Origin: Thalassotalea sp. Sam97
GTDB lineage: Bacteria; Pseudomonadota; Gammaproteobacteria; Enterobacterales; Alteromonadaceae
DNA length: 64,000 bases
Assembly (NCBI RefSeq): GCF_041379765.1
Contig: NZ_CP166919.1
Span: 2,914,001 to 2,978,000, forward strand
Direction: 5' to 3'
Of this stretch, positions 17,710 through 26,943 are shown piece by piece (the stretch's first letter is position 1; each line of letters begins with the position of its first letter). The position numbers and the translations under genes were made by a program. The notes beneath the pieces were generated by a model. It had not been told where the DNA came from, ran no database searches, and saw nothing but the letters and a program-made list of their open reading frames with translations.

Positions 17710-19929
17710 TTACCATGTCAGTTCTTGTGGGTCGATATCCAATGACCAACGCACTTTATTTTTTAACGGATGCTGCTCGGCATTAGCCAAAATCTGTTGC
17801 ACTGCTGCATGTAAGGTGCTGCGCTGCTTAGCTTGCAATAGCAAATGGAAACGATATTTACCGGCTTTTTTCTCCTGCGCTGGCGGCAATGGGCCACTCA
17901 CCATACAACCTGTAAACTCATTAGCGCTAATATCTCGCAAAAAGCTTTCAGGTAAATTGGCGTAGTTTGCTTCAGCTCGCAGTAAAGCCTGGAAACTATA
18001 TGGCGGCATTAACGCCATTTGTCGCTCGCTTAACGCATAGCGAGCGAAGTGCGCGTAGCCATTGTTGACCAAATCTTGCAGTAAGGGGTGATCAGGATAT
18101 TGCGTTTGCACTAACACTTTACCGGGTTTACTTTCTCGTCCTGCGCGGCCAGCAACTTGCACCAACAATTGCGCCATGTGCTCAGGAGCGCGAAAATCAT
18201 AACTAAACAAAGCACCATCGATATCAAGCACTGCTACCAAGGTCACGTTTGGAAAGTGGTGACCTTTGGCGAGCATTTGTGTCCCCACCAAAATTTGATG
18301 CTGATTATCGGTCACTTGCTGTAATAATTTGGCTAACTCGCCTTTGCGCCTAGTACTGTCTCTATCGATTCGTACCGATGAGTAATCTGAAAACAACGCC
18401 AGCAAACGCTGCTCAAGTTGCTCCGTCCCCTGTCCGAGTGGCTTTAAACGAATACTGCCACACTGTTGACATTGTTTAACCACACGCTTTTGACTGCCAC
18501 AGTGGTGACATACCAATAAGCCTTGCCCTTGATGCAACGTATATGGCTTATTGCAACGCTGACACTCACATAGCCAATTACATTCTTGGCAACTGATCGC
18601 TGGCGCATAGCCACGACGATTTAAAAATAGTAATACTTGCTCACCTTTTGCCAACGTTTGCTCGATAGCGGCCTTTAAGCTACCCGATAAACCAAACTCG
18701 CTGATTTCTTTTGCCATATCGATAAGCTCAATATTGGCAACTGAGCTCACCCCTGCGCGTTTAGTAAGTTGGTGATAGCGGTATTTTCCATTAAGCGCAT
18801 TATGCAAGGTTTCTAATGCAGGTGTTGCACTACCTAACAATACTGGCACATCCCATTGACGGGCGAGGATTAAGGCAATATCACGCGCATGATAACGAAA
18901 ACCTTCTTGTTGCTTGAAAGAGCTATCGTGTTCTTCATCAATAACAATTAAACCGGGATTCTTTAATGGTGAAAAAACGCCTGAGCGAGTGGCAATAATA
19001 ATGGCTGCGGCCCCCGATTTACTTTGCCGCCATGTATGCAGTCTTTCTTTATCCGTTAACGCTGAGTGATGCAACGCTACGGGCACATTAAAGCGTTTTT
19101 CAAAACGATTTAATGTTTGTGGTGTTAAGCCTATTTCAGGCACTAGCACCAGCACTTGCTTATTTTGTTTAAGTACTTGTTCAATAACTTGTAAATAAAC
19201 CTCGGTTTTACCGCTTCCGGTAATACCGTCGAGTAAATGACAAGCGAAGTGATTTAACTCACTATTAATGGCACTAACCACCACCGATTGCTCTACCGAT
19301 AGCTGGGGTTTATTTTGCTGGTTAATCTGTGATTCTTGATATTGGTAAGCCACCTCAGGAACCACATTTTCAACTAACAGTTGCTTAGTCACTAAAGCTT
19401 GCAATTGAGCTTTACTGTAGCCCGCCATGCGGATTTCTGGCCATGTAATTTGAGTGTGTTCACCAATAAAATTCAGTAGAGCCCGCTGTTGATGTGCCGA
19501 TGGGCGAATGGTTTGTTTGATATCAGCAAACTGTTGAGATGATAGCTGTTCGTTCTTGCGCCAGCACGGCTCTTGCTGTAAATCAACCGGGTTAGTTTGA
19601 CGCAGTAATACTGGTAGCGCCGAAAAAACAACATCGCCAATAGGATGATGATAATAACGACTGATCAGCCGTAAGAATTGCAAACTTGATAACGACAAAT
19701 TACCCGCGCTTGGTAACTGCTCGATGGCATCTTTAATTTTTTCTGTAGGCAAATCGCATGGCACATCAAGCGCCATCACTACAGCTATCAGCTGACGGTT
19801 AGCAAATGGTACCAAGAGTCGATCGCCCACAGCGACCTCCGATAACGTGGCAGGTAGTCGGTAGGTAAAGGTTTGTCGCATCGGAACCATTAATGCAACT
19901 TCGACGAATTTATCCTGTACGGCGTCCAC
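17710..19929 (-). CDS. priA: Primosomal protein N' (replication restart helicase PriA)
   Basis: About 740 residues. It has the N-terminal 3'-binding domain, Walker A LLDGITGSGKTEVYLQVI, the DEEH box (VIDEEHDSSFKQQ), and a zinc-binding insertion with paired cysteines (CQECNWLCECQRCNKPYT then CHHCGSQK and CQQCGS). C-terminal helicase motifs include VGTQMLAKGHHFPNV and QVAGRAGR. It reloads DnaB at stalled forks. The start is uncertain: GTG 19929, GTG 19938 and TTG 19944 are all in frame and none has a strong Shine-Dalgarno sequence. Confidence 0.96.
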   Translation of the reverse strand: MDAVQDKFVEVALMVPMRQTFTYRLPATLSEVAVGDRLLVPFANRQLIAVVMALDVPCDLPTEKIKDAIEQLPSAGNLSLSSLQFLRLISRYYHHPIGDVVFSALPVLLRQTNPVDLQQEPCWRKNEQLSSQQFADIKQTIRPSAHQQRALLNFIGEHTQITWPEIRMAGYSKAQLQALVTKQLLVENVVPEVAYQYQESQINQQNKPQLSVEQSVVVSAINSELNHFACHLLDGITGSGKTEVYLQVIEQVLKQNKQVLVLVPEIGLTPQTLNRFEKRFNVPVALHHSALTDKERLHTWRQSKSGAAAIIIATRSGVFSPLKNPGLIVIDEEHDSSFKQQEGFRYHARDIALILARQWDVPVLLGSATPALETLHNALNGKYRYHQLTKRAGVSSVANIELIDMAKEISEFGLSGSLKAAIEQTLAKGEQVLLFLNRRGYAPAISCQECNWLCECQRCNKPYTLHQGQGLLVCHHCGSQKRVVKQCQQCGSIRLKPLGQGTEQLEQRLLALFSDYSSVRIDRDSTRRKGELAKLLQQVTDNQHQILVGTQMLAKGHHFPNVTLVAVLDIDGALFSYDFRAPEHMAQLLVQVAGRAGRESKPGKVLVQTQYPDHPLLQDLVNNGYAHFARYALSERQMALMPPYSFQALLRAEANYANLPESFLRDISANEFTGCMVSGPLPPAQEKKAGKYRFHLLLQAKQRSTLHAAVQQILANAEQHPLKNKVRWSLDIDPQELTW

Positions 19930-20187
19930 AAATATCACTATCAAGGTATGAAAAATATTAGAAATATTGTGACGACATGCATCGCATTTGCCAAGTAAAA
20001 TAAATCCACGCCGGTGATAAATAATTATCCGTTAGCAAGGAATGATTGCTTGTTATTAGGCCTTTATCGCCACATCTGAATACTCGCTAAATAACAAACC
20101 ACTAAGGGACAGCTAACGCAAAGCCTAATAAAGCCAGTAGAGACATAAAAAACATCAATATTTTTTATTGTTTTTAACAAATTTAGG

Positions 20188-20216
20188 TTGAACATTAACC
20201 AATGATACCGTATGAT
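20188..20216 (+). promoter_or_regulatory. Sigma-70 promoter of rpmE
   Basis: TTGAAC (20188-20193), a 17-bp spacer, then TATGAT (20211-20216). Near-consensus boxes with ideal spacing, placing the start of transcription near 20223 and leaving a leader of about 70 nt. Confidence 0.75.
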
Positions 20217-20237
20217 TCGCACCCTTAAATTGTAACT

Positions 20238-20273
20238 CGTATGGTGTCTGGCACTGGATCAGATAGCGATACG
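20238..20273 (+). promoter_or_regulatory. Candidate ribosomal protein L31 mRNA leader structure
   Basis: In the rpmE leader CGTAT (20238-20242) can pair with ATACG (20269-20273), and inside it TCTG (20247-20250) with CAGA (20260-20263), separated by an internal loop. L31 leaders that bind L31 are described in gammaproteobacteria; whether this fold belongs to that class cannot be decided by eye. Confidence 0.4.
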
Positions 20274-20293
20274 GCCTAAACCGAGGTAACCCC

Positions 20294-20506
20294 ATGAAAG
20301 CAGGTATTCACCCAAATTACGTAGCGATCAAGGCAACTTGTTCGTGTGGTAACGTTATTGAGACTAGTTCTACTCTAGGTAAAGATCTTTACCTTGACGT
20401 ATGTTCTGAGTGTCACCCATTCTACACTGGTAAGCAAAAAGCTGCTGAGACCGGTGGTCGTGTAGACAAATTCAACAAACGTTTCGGCATGCTTGGCAAG
20501 AAGTAA
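20294..20506 (+). CDS. rpmE: 50S ribosomal protein L31
   Basis: 70 residues with the zinc-binding (C+) form: cysteines at 16, 18, 37 and 40 (TCSCGN and DVCSECHPFYTG). It is a large-subunit protein that bridges to the 30S subunit. An alternative zinc-free paralogue may exist elsewhere under Zur control, but it is not in this window. Ribosome binding site GAGGTAA precedes the ATG. Confidence 0.98.
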   Translation: MKAGIHPNYVAIKATCSCGNVIETSSTLGKDLYLDVCSECHPFYTGKQKAAETGGRVDKFNKRFGMLGKK

Positions 20507-20532
20507 TTTTTGCGAAAAACGAAATGTTTTAC

Positions 20533-20557
20533 AAAAAGGCGCTGATAGCGCCTTTTT
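20533..20557 (+). terminator. Rho-independent terminator of rpmE
   Basis: An 11-bp stem (AAAAAGGCGCT/AGCGCCTTTTT) with loop GAT and a following T-run. Confidence 0.92.
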
Positions 20558-20774
20558 TGTTTTTTCGATGCCGACGATTGTGTAACCTTATCCAGCGTCA
20601 ATATAGTGTCATCAACGTTGCTTTACTTTGACACAGCGTCATTCAAATCATTCGTAAAATCTGCCTTACGGCACATAAACATCTCCCACTATCGCGGTTA
20701 AATGTCGAAAAAATAACAAATTCTGAATTTTGTCTTAAAATTTAAAGTACGCTTTCATCGACCATAAAATTGCT

Positions 20775-21521
20775 ATGTTTAAGTATCTAAGTTGTGCCTT
20801 AACAAGCGTACTGTTATCTGCATGCTTAGCCACCAATCCGCCTGTTGATCATAGCCAGCAACTCAATAGCATGAACAACCACCTCAATGAGATGGAACAA
20901 AACCTTGTTGATCATATCAGCCGGTATTGCGAGCAAGATGAACAACAGCTAGTCAGTGATATCGTTAACGCCGTTAAAGCGGCACAACCTAAACCCGATT
21001 CCGTTACACCAAAACCGACCATTAAAACCAAAACCGTTTACGTTGAACGCTGTTCAAACCAACACAGCTCGGTCACCGGTGACACACAAACGAGCGAGGT
21101 ATATGCAGATAAAATCATGCTTGGGGAAATTGAAAATGTTCATTTAAGCAAAGAGCAACTTACCTTTAGCGCCCGCATTGATACCGGTGCCGTGACATCT
21201 TCAATTGGGGTTTACAGCAAAGTGCGCTTTGAACGCGATGGTAAAAAGTGGATTCGCTTTACCCTAGAAGAAGGTGAGCAAGCACCTGTCTATGAGTACC
21301 CTTTAGAGCGCACCATTCGAATCGTGCAACAAAGTAGCACTGATGTCAGCAGACGCCCGGTAATAAAATTACGCTTTCGCATTGGTAGCAAAGACTATAG
21401 CGCCGAGTTCTCGCTCGCCGATCGCGCCCATTTAGAGTATCAAGTGTTAATTGGCCGTGAATTTTTACGTGATATTGCCGTAGTCGACGTCAGTTCTAAA
21501 TACTTACAAGGTGGAAACTGA
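20775..21521 (+). CDS. Retropepsin-like aspartic protease lipoprotein (PF05618-type 'ATP-dependent zinc protease')
   Basis: 248 residues. It has a lipoprotein signal with lipobox LLSAC (Cys17), then a coiled-coil-like stretch and a Pro/Lys-rich linker, then the protease domain from about residue 110. The pepsin-like motif ARIDTGAVTSSI carries the catalytic Asp-Thr-Gly; the second half ends in YQVLIGREFLRDIAVVD. The family was misnamed zinc protease but its fold is that of retroviral proteases. It is the first gene of the five-gene cluster, 2 bp before the next gene. It is probably periplasmic and membrane-tethered; the substrate is unknown. Confidence 0.88.
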   Translation: MFKYLSCALTSVLLSACLATNPPVDHSQQLNSMNNHLNEMEQNLVDHISRYCEQDEQQLVSDIVNAVKAAQPKPDSVTPKPTIKTKTVYVERCSNQHSSVTGDTQTSEVYADKIMLGEIENVHLSKEQLTFSARIDTGAVTSSIGVYSKVRFERDGKKWIRFTLEEGEQAPVYEYPLERTIRIVQQSSTDVSRRPVIKLRFRIGSKDYSAEFSLADRAHLEYQVLIGREFLRDIAVVDVSSKYLQGGN

Positions 21522-21523
21522 TT

Positions 21524-23020
21524 GTGGCCTCACGCACTCCATTTATTGTTCTCGTAGCACTACTGATTATTGCCGGTATCACCAGTATCTATCATCGTCA
21601 CGCCAAAATGGGCGTACCGTTAACACCTGGCGAACAAATCGATATATGGCAAATCGAAGCCACGGTTGAGTTTCGCGCCAATAATAATCCGGTTACCGCC
21701 AAGCTGACGTTGCCCAACGATCCCAATTATGAGTTGGTAGACGAATTCACCGCATCGCCAGCCTATGGTGTTAATTTGGTGCGAGATGCCGATATCCCCC
21801 ATGTTACTTGGAGCAAGCGAGAAGTAACAGGCGAGCAATTACTTTACTACCAAGCGTCCTATAAAAATGCCATCACGCCCAAACCGATACCTGCACCAAG
21901 CCAGCTACCCGAGCTTGCTCCCATTGCCGAGCCACTGCAGCGCTGTTATCGCGCTTTGCTTGATGAAGCATACAGTAAATCAGGTGATAACGAGTCCCTA
22001 GTTTCGCAAGTAAGATTACTCCTAAAATCGGATAATCAAAACATGGCTATGTTACGGAGCCAGTTTAGTAAGTCTGAAATTTTCGAACGACTGATGATTA
22101 TGGCTAATATCCCCGCCAAATTAGTGCGTGGCTTAGTGCTTGAGGATGGACGCCGTAAACAAAGTCTGATCCCGTTAATTCAAAGTTATTATGATGATAG
22201 TTGGCACCTTATCGATCTTGAAACCGATACCTCTGATGATGATTTACCCATTCTCGTATGGTTACAAGGTGCGCCTAGTTTATTGGATGTGGTCGGTGGA
22301 CGTAATTCTCAAGTACGGTTTTCTATCAGCCGTAGCACCACCAGCGCCGTCATCGAAGCCAATAAAAATAGTACCCAAGGTGATTTTTTTGATTTTGGTC
22401 TTTACCAATTACCCCTAGAAGAGCAGAACCTATTTAAGGGCATTTTATTATTACCAATTGGTGCCTTGGCCGTAGTATTTTTGCGTATCATCGTTGGTTT
22501 AAAATGTAGCGGTACCTTTATGCCCATCCTTATCGCCACGTCGTTTATTCAAACTGAATTAATGAACGGTTTATTAGGCTTCTTGCTCATTGTCTCGGCA
22601 GGGCTAGTGATCCGCTCTTATTTATCACATCTTAATCTGTTGTTGGTGTCACGTATCTCAGCTGTCGTGATTGTGGTAATAGGCATCATTACTGTGTTTA
22701 CGGTGTTTGCCTTTCGCATCGGCCTTACCGAAGCGCTCACTATCACATTTTTCCCGATGATCATTATGGCCTGGACCATAGAGCGCATGAGTATTTTGTG
22801 GGAAGAAGAAGGTGGCAAGGAAGTATTGATCCAAGGCAGTGGCAGTTTGATCGTGGCTGTCGTTGCCTACCTCCTAATGGACAACTACCTACTGCGTCAT
22901 TGGGCATTTAATTTCTTAGGGATCCATGCCTTGATCATGGCTGCCATATTGATCATGGGACAGTACACTGGCTATCGCCTGTTAGAGTTACGCCGCTTTA
23001 AACCCATGCTTGAGAACTAG
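21524..23020 (+). CDS. Inactive transglutaminase-like domain fused to 7-TM domain
   Basis: 498 residues from a GTG at 21524 preceded by AAGGTGGA. An N-terminal anchor (VLVALLIIAGITSIYH) is followed by a soluble, presumably periplasmic transglutaminase-like domain (about 50-270; IPAKLVRGLVLEDGRR, then SYYDDSWHLIDLETD). The canonical catalytic Cys is absent from that region. From about residue 300 there are seven membrane segments (LLLPIGALAVVFLRIIVGLKCSGTFMP, and so on). It matches the PF14400/PF14402 architecture, always found with an ATP-grasp ligase and a retropepsin-like protein, as here. Confidence 0.88.
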   Translation: MASRTPFIVLVALLIIAGITSIYHRHAKMGVPLTPGEQIDIWQIEATVEFRANNNPVTAKLTLPNDPNYELVDEFTASPAYGVNLVRDADIPHVTWSKREVTGEQLLYYQASYKNAITPKPIPAPSQLPELAPIAEPLQRCYRALLDEAYSKSGDNESLVSQVRLLLKSDNQNMAMLRSQFSKSEIFERLMIMANIPAKLVRGLVLEDGRRKQSLIPLIQSYYDDSWHLIDLETDTSDDDLPILVWLQGAPSLLDVVGGRNSQVRFSISRSTTSAVIEANKNSTQGDFFDFGLYQLPLEEQNLFKGILLLPIGALAVVFLRIIVGLKCSGTFMPILIATSFIQTELMNGLLGFLLIVSAGLVIRSYLSHLNLLLVSRISAVVIVVIGIITVFTVFAFRIGLTEALTITFFPMIIMAWTIERMSILWEEEGGKEVLIQGSGSLIVAVVAYLLMDNYLLRHWAFNFLGIHALIMAAILIMGQYTGYRLLELRRFKPMLEN

Positions 23021-23028
23021 GAGACCAA

Positions 23029-23979
23029 GTGTTTAACTTAGCCAACCCATTTAAGCTCCGAGCACGCGGTGTTATGGGCATGAATCGACGTAATTTTGCC
23101 TACATTGGTCGCTATAACGATCGCTCGTTATACCCCAACGTTGATGACAAGCTAAAAACCAAGCAGCTTGCTATTGAGCATGATATCTCGGTCCCTGATC
23201 TCATTGGTGTGGTGCGTTTTCAGCATCAGGTAAATGAGGTTTTTGCTTTACTCGACGGTCATAATGGCTTTTGTATAAAGCCCGCAAAAGGTAGTGGCGG
23301 CAAAGGCATATTAGTGATCTTAAAAACCGATGAAAAAGGCTATATGAAAGCGAGTGGTGAGTATGTCGATAAAAATGAAGTCATCCGTCATGTATCCAAT
23401 ATTCTCGCCGGTTTATTTAGTTTAGGTGGTGCACTTGATATTGCTTTAATTGAAGCCTTAATTGAATTTGATCCCGCATTTTCCGGGCTAAGCCATGAAG
23501 GTGTTCCAGATATTCGCATCATCGTCTTTCAAGGCTACCCTATGATGTCTATGCTTCGCTTGGCTACTCATGCAAGTGACGGTAAAGCCAACCTGCATCA
23601 AGGTGCGGTTGGCGTAGGTATCGATATCGCAACAGGTAAAGCCAAACGTGCAGTACAATTTGATCGGCCAGTCACTCAACACCCAGATACCGGCATGACC
23701 TTCGCCGAGATTGCCATTAGTGACTGGGATCGTTTGCTTTATCTTGCCGCCAGCTGCTTTGAAATGTCTGGGCTGCGCTACCTAGGCGCCGATATCGTTA
23801 TTGATAAAATAAAAGGGCCGATGGTGTTAGAGCTCAATGCTCGACCAGGACTAGCGATTCAAATCGCCAATGGTATGGGTATGTTGCCACGACTTAAACA
23901 AATCGAAAAACTGGATCACCGCCGCATCAAGCCGGTTGCGAAACGAGTCGCTTATGCCAAAGAGCACTTTAACGATTAA
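23029..23979 (+). CDS. Alpha-L-glutamate ligase-like ATP-grasp protein
   Basis: 316 residues from a GTG at 23029 with AGGAGA upstream. It is an ATP-grasp enzyme related to RimK and sugar-transferase-associated ATP-grasps: FCIKPAKGSGGKGILVI is the ATP-binding glycine-rich loop, and VLELNARPGLAIQIANG carries the metal-binding E-x-N. Such enzymes join a carboxylate to an amine using ATP; family annotation says glutamate ligase-like but the actual substrate is unknown. It is cytoplasmic. It follows the 7-TM gene by 8 bp and overlaps the next gene. Confidence 0.9.
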   Translation: MFNLANPFKLRARGVMGMNRRNFAYIGRYNDRSLYPNVDDKLKTKQLAIEHDISVPDLIGVVRFQHQVNEVFALLDGHNGFCIKPAKGSGGKGILVILKTDEKGYMKASGEYVDKNEVIRHVSNILAGLFSLGGALDIALIEALIEFDPAFSGLSHEGVPDIRIIVFQGYPMMSMLRLATHASDGKANLHQGAVGVGIDIATGKAKRAVQFDRPVTQHPDTGMTFAEIAISDWDRLLYLAASCFEMSGLRYLGADIVIDKIKGPMVLELNARPGLAIQIANGMGMLPRLKQIEKLDHRRIKPVAKRVAYAKEHFND

Positions 23980-25150
23980 AGCCAACGTAGTTAACAACAC
24001 GTGCCGACAAATACGCATGTTTGTCATACTGCTAAGTTGCTGCTGTCTTTTGCTAAGCTGTCATAGTAATCAAACATTGCTCACTGTAGATGCTAAGTTA
24101 CCTGCCAATAGCATTCATCAAGCTGCTACGAAATCAGTATCTTACCAGCAAGTTGCGACACGTATTCAACATACATTCGAGCAGCATTTATATCAGTTAC
24201 CGCCGCGTATTCAAGGGCATTATGCCATTCGCTTGTATCGGCTAACCGGTGACAAAAAATACTTATCTGCAGCGCTCTATGATTACTATGTTGTTAACGA
24301 CCGCCTGCATGCTATCGTTAGTAACCTTGATAAGCCTAACTACATAACCGATAAAAGTGCGCAGTTAATCAGTCAGCTAAGCCTTGGCAAACGTGGCAAG
24401 GCAAGACGCCTAGCGCTGAAACCATTTCCAGAATTTATCTTTTATGCCGATGCCCTACTGCGCTACGCTGCTCGTCTCAATGAATTTGGTATCGACGTGC
24501 CTGAGGCTGTGCGAAATGCCCTAGCCTCTTACGATTTTTTACCTGCACTGACCAATCAAGCGATGATCCATGCGTGGGCTGCGCAGTTAGCCAACTATGT
24601 GTATTGGCTCGATCAACTAGGCATCGTCGATCATCGCCAGCGATATCAACAAGCGTTTATAGCCGCCTATCCGGATCATAACGATCATGCCTTATCACGA
24701 TGGCAATTTCACAACAAGCTCTACGGCTTAACCCATTTTATTTTTGCCGCCTCACGCTATTACCAGCAACATCTTGAGTTATCAAAATTTTCATGGGTCT
24801 TAAATTACTTTACCCGTAATCAGCAGCGGATCGTAGAACAGGCGAGCGCCGATATCATCGCCGAAGTGGGTTTAAGCTATTTGTTGCTGAAACAGCATCA
24901 GCATCCTATGGTTAGTATCAGTAAAGATTCGTTAATTCAGGCATTTGATCCGACCGTTGGCTTAATCCCGAGCGTCTCTGGTAAAGCGGAGCTTGCCTCA
25001 GCAGAGCACCGCAATGTATTAGCCTTGATGCTACTAAGCTGGCCCCAAACGCTTCACCAAGGGCCCCACTTTGAACAACTGCCAAGTATCGACGGGCTAT
25101 TACCTGAACACGTTTTTAATAATACCAATCGCGGTAACGGAGAGCGTTAA
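23954..25150 (+). CDS. DUF3541-like putative lipoprotein (paralogue 1)
   Basis: About 398 residues from the ATG at 23954; an alternative ATG at 24017 gives a shorter signal. The hydrophobic stretch ends in a lipobox-like LLLSC-H. The remainder is helical and lacks known catalytic signatures. Motifs shared with the following gene are AAQLANYVYWLDQL, NKLYGLTH, IAEVGLSYLL, EHRNVLA and SWPQ...GP. I assign it to DUF3541 from this pattern with moderate confidence. It overlaps the ATP-grasp gene by 26 bp and is coupled to the next gene, so it is part of the same operon. Function unknown. Confidence 0.75.
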   Translation: MPKSTLTIKANVVNNTCRQIRMFVILLSCCCLLLSCHSNQTLLTVDAKLPANSIHQAATKSVSYQQVATRIQHTFEQHLYQLPPRIQGHYAIRLYRLTGDKKYLSAALYDYYVVNDRLHAIVSNLDKPNYITDKSAQLISQLSLGKRGKARRLALKPFPEFIFYADALLRYAARLNEFGIDVPEAVRNALASYDFLPALTNQAMIHAWAAQLANYVYWLDQLGIVDHRQRYQQAFIAAYPDHNDHALSRWQFHNKLYGLTHFIFAASRYYQQHLELSKFSWVLNYFTRNQQRIVEQASADIIAEVGLSYLLLKQHQHPMVSISKDSLIQAFDPTVGLIPSVSGKAELASAEHRNVLALMLLSWPQTLHQGPHFEQLPSIDGLLPEHVFNNTNRGNGER

Positions 25151-26235
25151 TGTCTCATAAATTTGTTTTGGTAGCATCGCTACTACTGTTATTTAGTTTC
25201 ATGATTTTGACAAAAAGCGATAACATGGCATATGCACAAGCCGACCATAACCGTTATCAAGAGACCGCGAACCGCATTCGCGCTAATTATGATAGCAACT
25301 TCATGATGCTAACCGATAAAGCACAAAATCATTATGCGACACGCATGTATCGTTTTACCGGTGAATATTACTATGCTCAGCAAGTTGTCGATGAAGTGCT
25401 ACAAATCAGTGCTCGCCTAAATACTTACGCTGTAAATATACAAAGTAAGTCATGGCGCTTAATCAAAGCACAAGAGATGATTGACGAGTTACCGTTAACA
25501 CGCCGTGGCACCTTACGAAAGAAAGCCCTAAAAAACACCGCAGATAAGCGTTTTGCCATGCACCTTATTTATCAAATGGCCAAACTTGACGAATATGGCT
25601 TGCAACATCCGTCACATGATCTGTTTGTCGCTTATCTTAAGCAAGCGGAGCTTTATGAGCTAATGATGTCGAGTGACTTCATTAAGGCTTATGCGGCACA
25701 AGCAGCTAATTATGTATATTGGTTAAAACAACTTGATATTTTTGATTGGCGAGAGAGTTTTCATTCTGCATTTCAATTTACCTACCCAGATAAGCGTGAT
25801 GACAAACTCGACCGTCATGAATTTAACAATAAACTGTATGGCTTAACCCACATCATATTGGCAGACAGCCACTATTATCAACGCCCGGTTTCGGCGGGCA
25901 AACATCGCTGGATATTAAAGTACTTTCAGCAGCAACAGCAGCGTATTTTAGCTTATGCTAAAGAAGATATTCTGGCCGAAATCGGCTTGTGTTATTTACT
26001 TGCGGGGCTCAATAACCACCCCACACTCACAGCGGTGAAAAAACATATCAATGGAGCTGTTGATAACAACAAAAACATGATTTTATCTTTGAGTGGTAGC
26101 GATAATCTCAGTCACGGAGAGCATCGTAATGTGTTAGCCTATGCGGTACTCAACTGGCCAAGTGTTATCTATCCTGGTCCAAAGTTATTAGATTATGAAG
26201 ATTTACGTAATCAACTACCTTTAATGTATCGATAA
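25150..26235 (+). CDS. DUF3541-like exported protein (paralogue 2)
   Basis: 361 residues. The start shares a base with the previous stop (TAATG), so the two are translationally coupled. It has a cleavable-looking signal peptide (KFVLVASLLLLFSFMIL, cleavage near AYAQA) rather than a lipobox. It aligns with its neighbour over nearly the whole mature length: AAQAANYVYWLKQL, NKLYGLTH, LAEIGLCYLL, EHRNVLA and NWPSVIYPGP. Probably a tandem duplication in which one copy is lipid-anchored and one is free in the periplasm. Confidence 0.75.
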   Translation: MSHKFVLVASLLLLFSFMILTKSDNMAYAQADHNRYQETANRIRANYDSNFMMLTDKAQNHYATRMYRFTGEYYYAQQVVDEVLQISARLNTYAVNIQSKSWRLIKAQEMIDELPLTRRGTLRKKALKNTADKRFAMHLIYQMAKLDEYGLQHPSHDLFVAYLKQAELYELMMSSDFIKAYAAQAANYVYWLKQLDIFDWRESFHSAFQFTYPDKRDDKLDRHEFNNKLYGLTHIILADSHYYQRPVSAGKHRWILKYFQQQQQRILAYAKEDILAEIGLCYLLAGLNNHPTLTAVKKHINGAVDNNKNMILSLSGSDNLSHGEHRNVLAYAVLNWPSVIYPGPKLLDYEDLRNQLPLMYR

Positions 26236-26399
26236 CCTTATAGCGACAGAGTACAAGTAAAACATCGCGCCATTGTTTGATTTAGGTCGTGTTAATCCAA
26301 TAACTTGGCCTTGTCGGCTGTCACATTGTGGTTATACTGTAATTGACCACAGCGCTGATGGTTCCAATAACAACGGTAATAAAGGAATTTGGAGTTAAC

Positions 26400-26885
26400 A
26401 TGCAATACAACACGTCTGAATTATGCAACTTGTACGGCGATTCAATTGACGTACTTGAACCCCTATTAAGTAACTACGGCGGTCGCACATCGTTTGGCGG
26501 TAGCGTGGTTACCATTAAGTGCTTTGAGTCTAATGGCTTAATTAGCACGACCATTGAACAAGACGGCACCGGTAAAGTGTTGGTCATTGATGGCGGTGGT
26601 TCAAATCGACGTGCTTTAATTGATTCATATATTGCCGAAACCGCAGAAAAAAACGGCTGGGAAGGTATTGTTTGCTACGGCAGCGTGCGAGAAGTAGACC
26701 AATTGGAAGACATTGAAATAGGCATTCAAGCTATGCTGTCGATTCCTGTTGGTGCTGATGATACGGATGTAGGCGAAGTCGATGTCGCTGTTAACTTTGC
26801 CGGCGTTACCATATTACCTGACGATCATATTTATGCCGATAATACCGGTATTATTTTATCGCAAGACCCTCTCGATATTGAATAA
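26400..26885 (+). CDS. rraA: Regulator of ribonuclease activity A
   Basis: 161 residues using the ATG at 26400, which has GGAG at proper spacing and gives exactly the E. coli RraA length. RraA forms a ring-shaped trimer that binds RNase E and the degradosome helicase and inhibits RNA decay. The conserved core VLVIDGGGSNRRALIDSYIAE...WEGIVCYGSVREVDQLEDIEIGIQAM is intact. It is a monocistronic gene ending in a terminator shared with convergent hutI. Confidence 0.95.
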   Translation: MQYNTSELCNLYGDSIDVLEPLLSNYGGRTSFGGSVVTIKCFESNGLISTTIEQDGTGKVLVIDGGGSNRRALIDSYIAETAEKNGWEGIVCYGSVREVDQLEDIEIGIQAMLSIPVGADDTDVGEVDVAVNFAGVTILPDDHIYADNTGIILSQDPLDIE

Positions 26886-26901
26886 CGAGCTTATCGCAAG
26901 C

Positions 26902-26929
26902 AATAGGGCTCGGTTAACCAAGCCCTATT
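26902..26929. terminator. Bidirectional terminator between rraA and hutI
   Basis: A 9-bp stem (AATAGGGCT/AGCCCTATT) whose loop contains the palindrome GGTTAACC, followed by T residues on the plus strand. Both convergent genes end within 25 bp. Confidence 0.8.
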
Positions 26930-26943
26930 TTTAATAAAAGACT

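Larger units (their letters stand above)
19945..20293. other. Divergent promoter region priA / rpmE
   Basis: 349 bp between two divergent genes. The right part holds the rpmE promoter and leader. In the left part I see no clear promoter or open frame. Confidence 0.6.
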
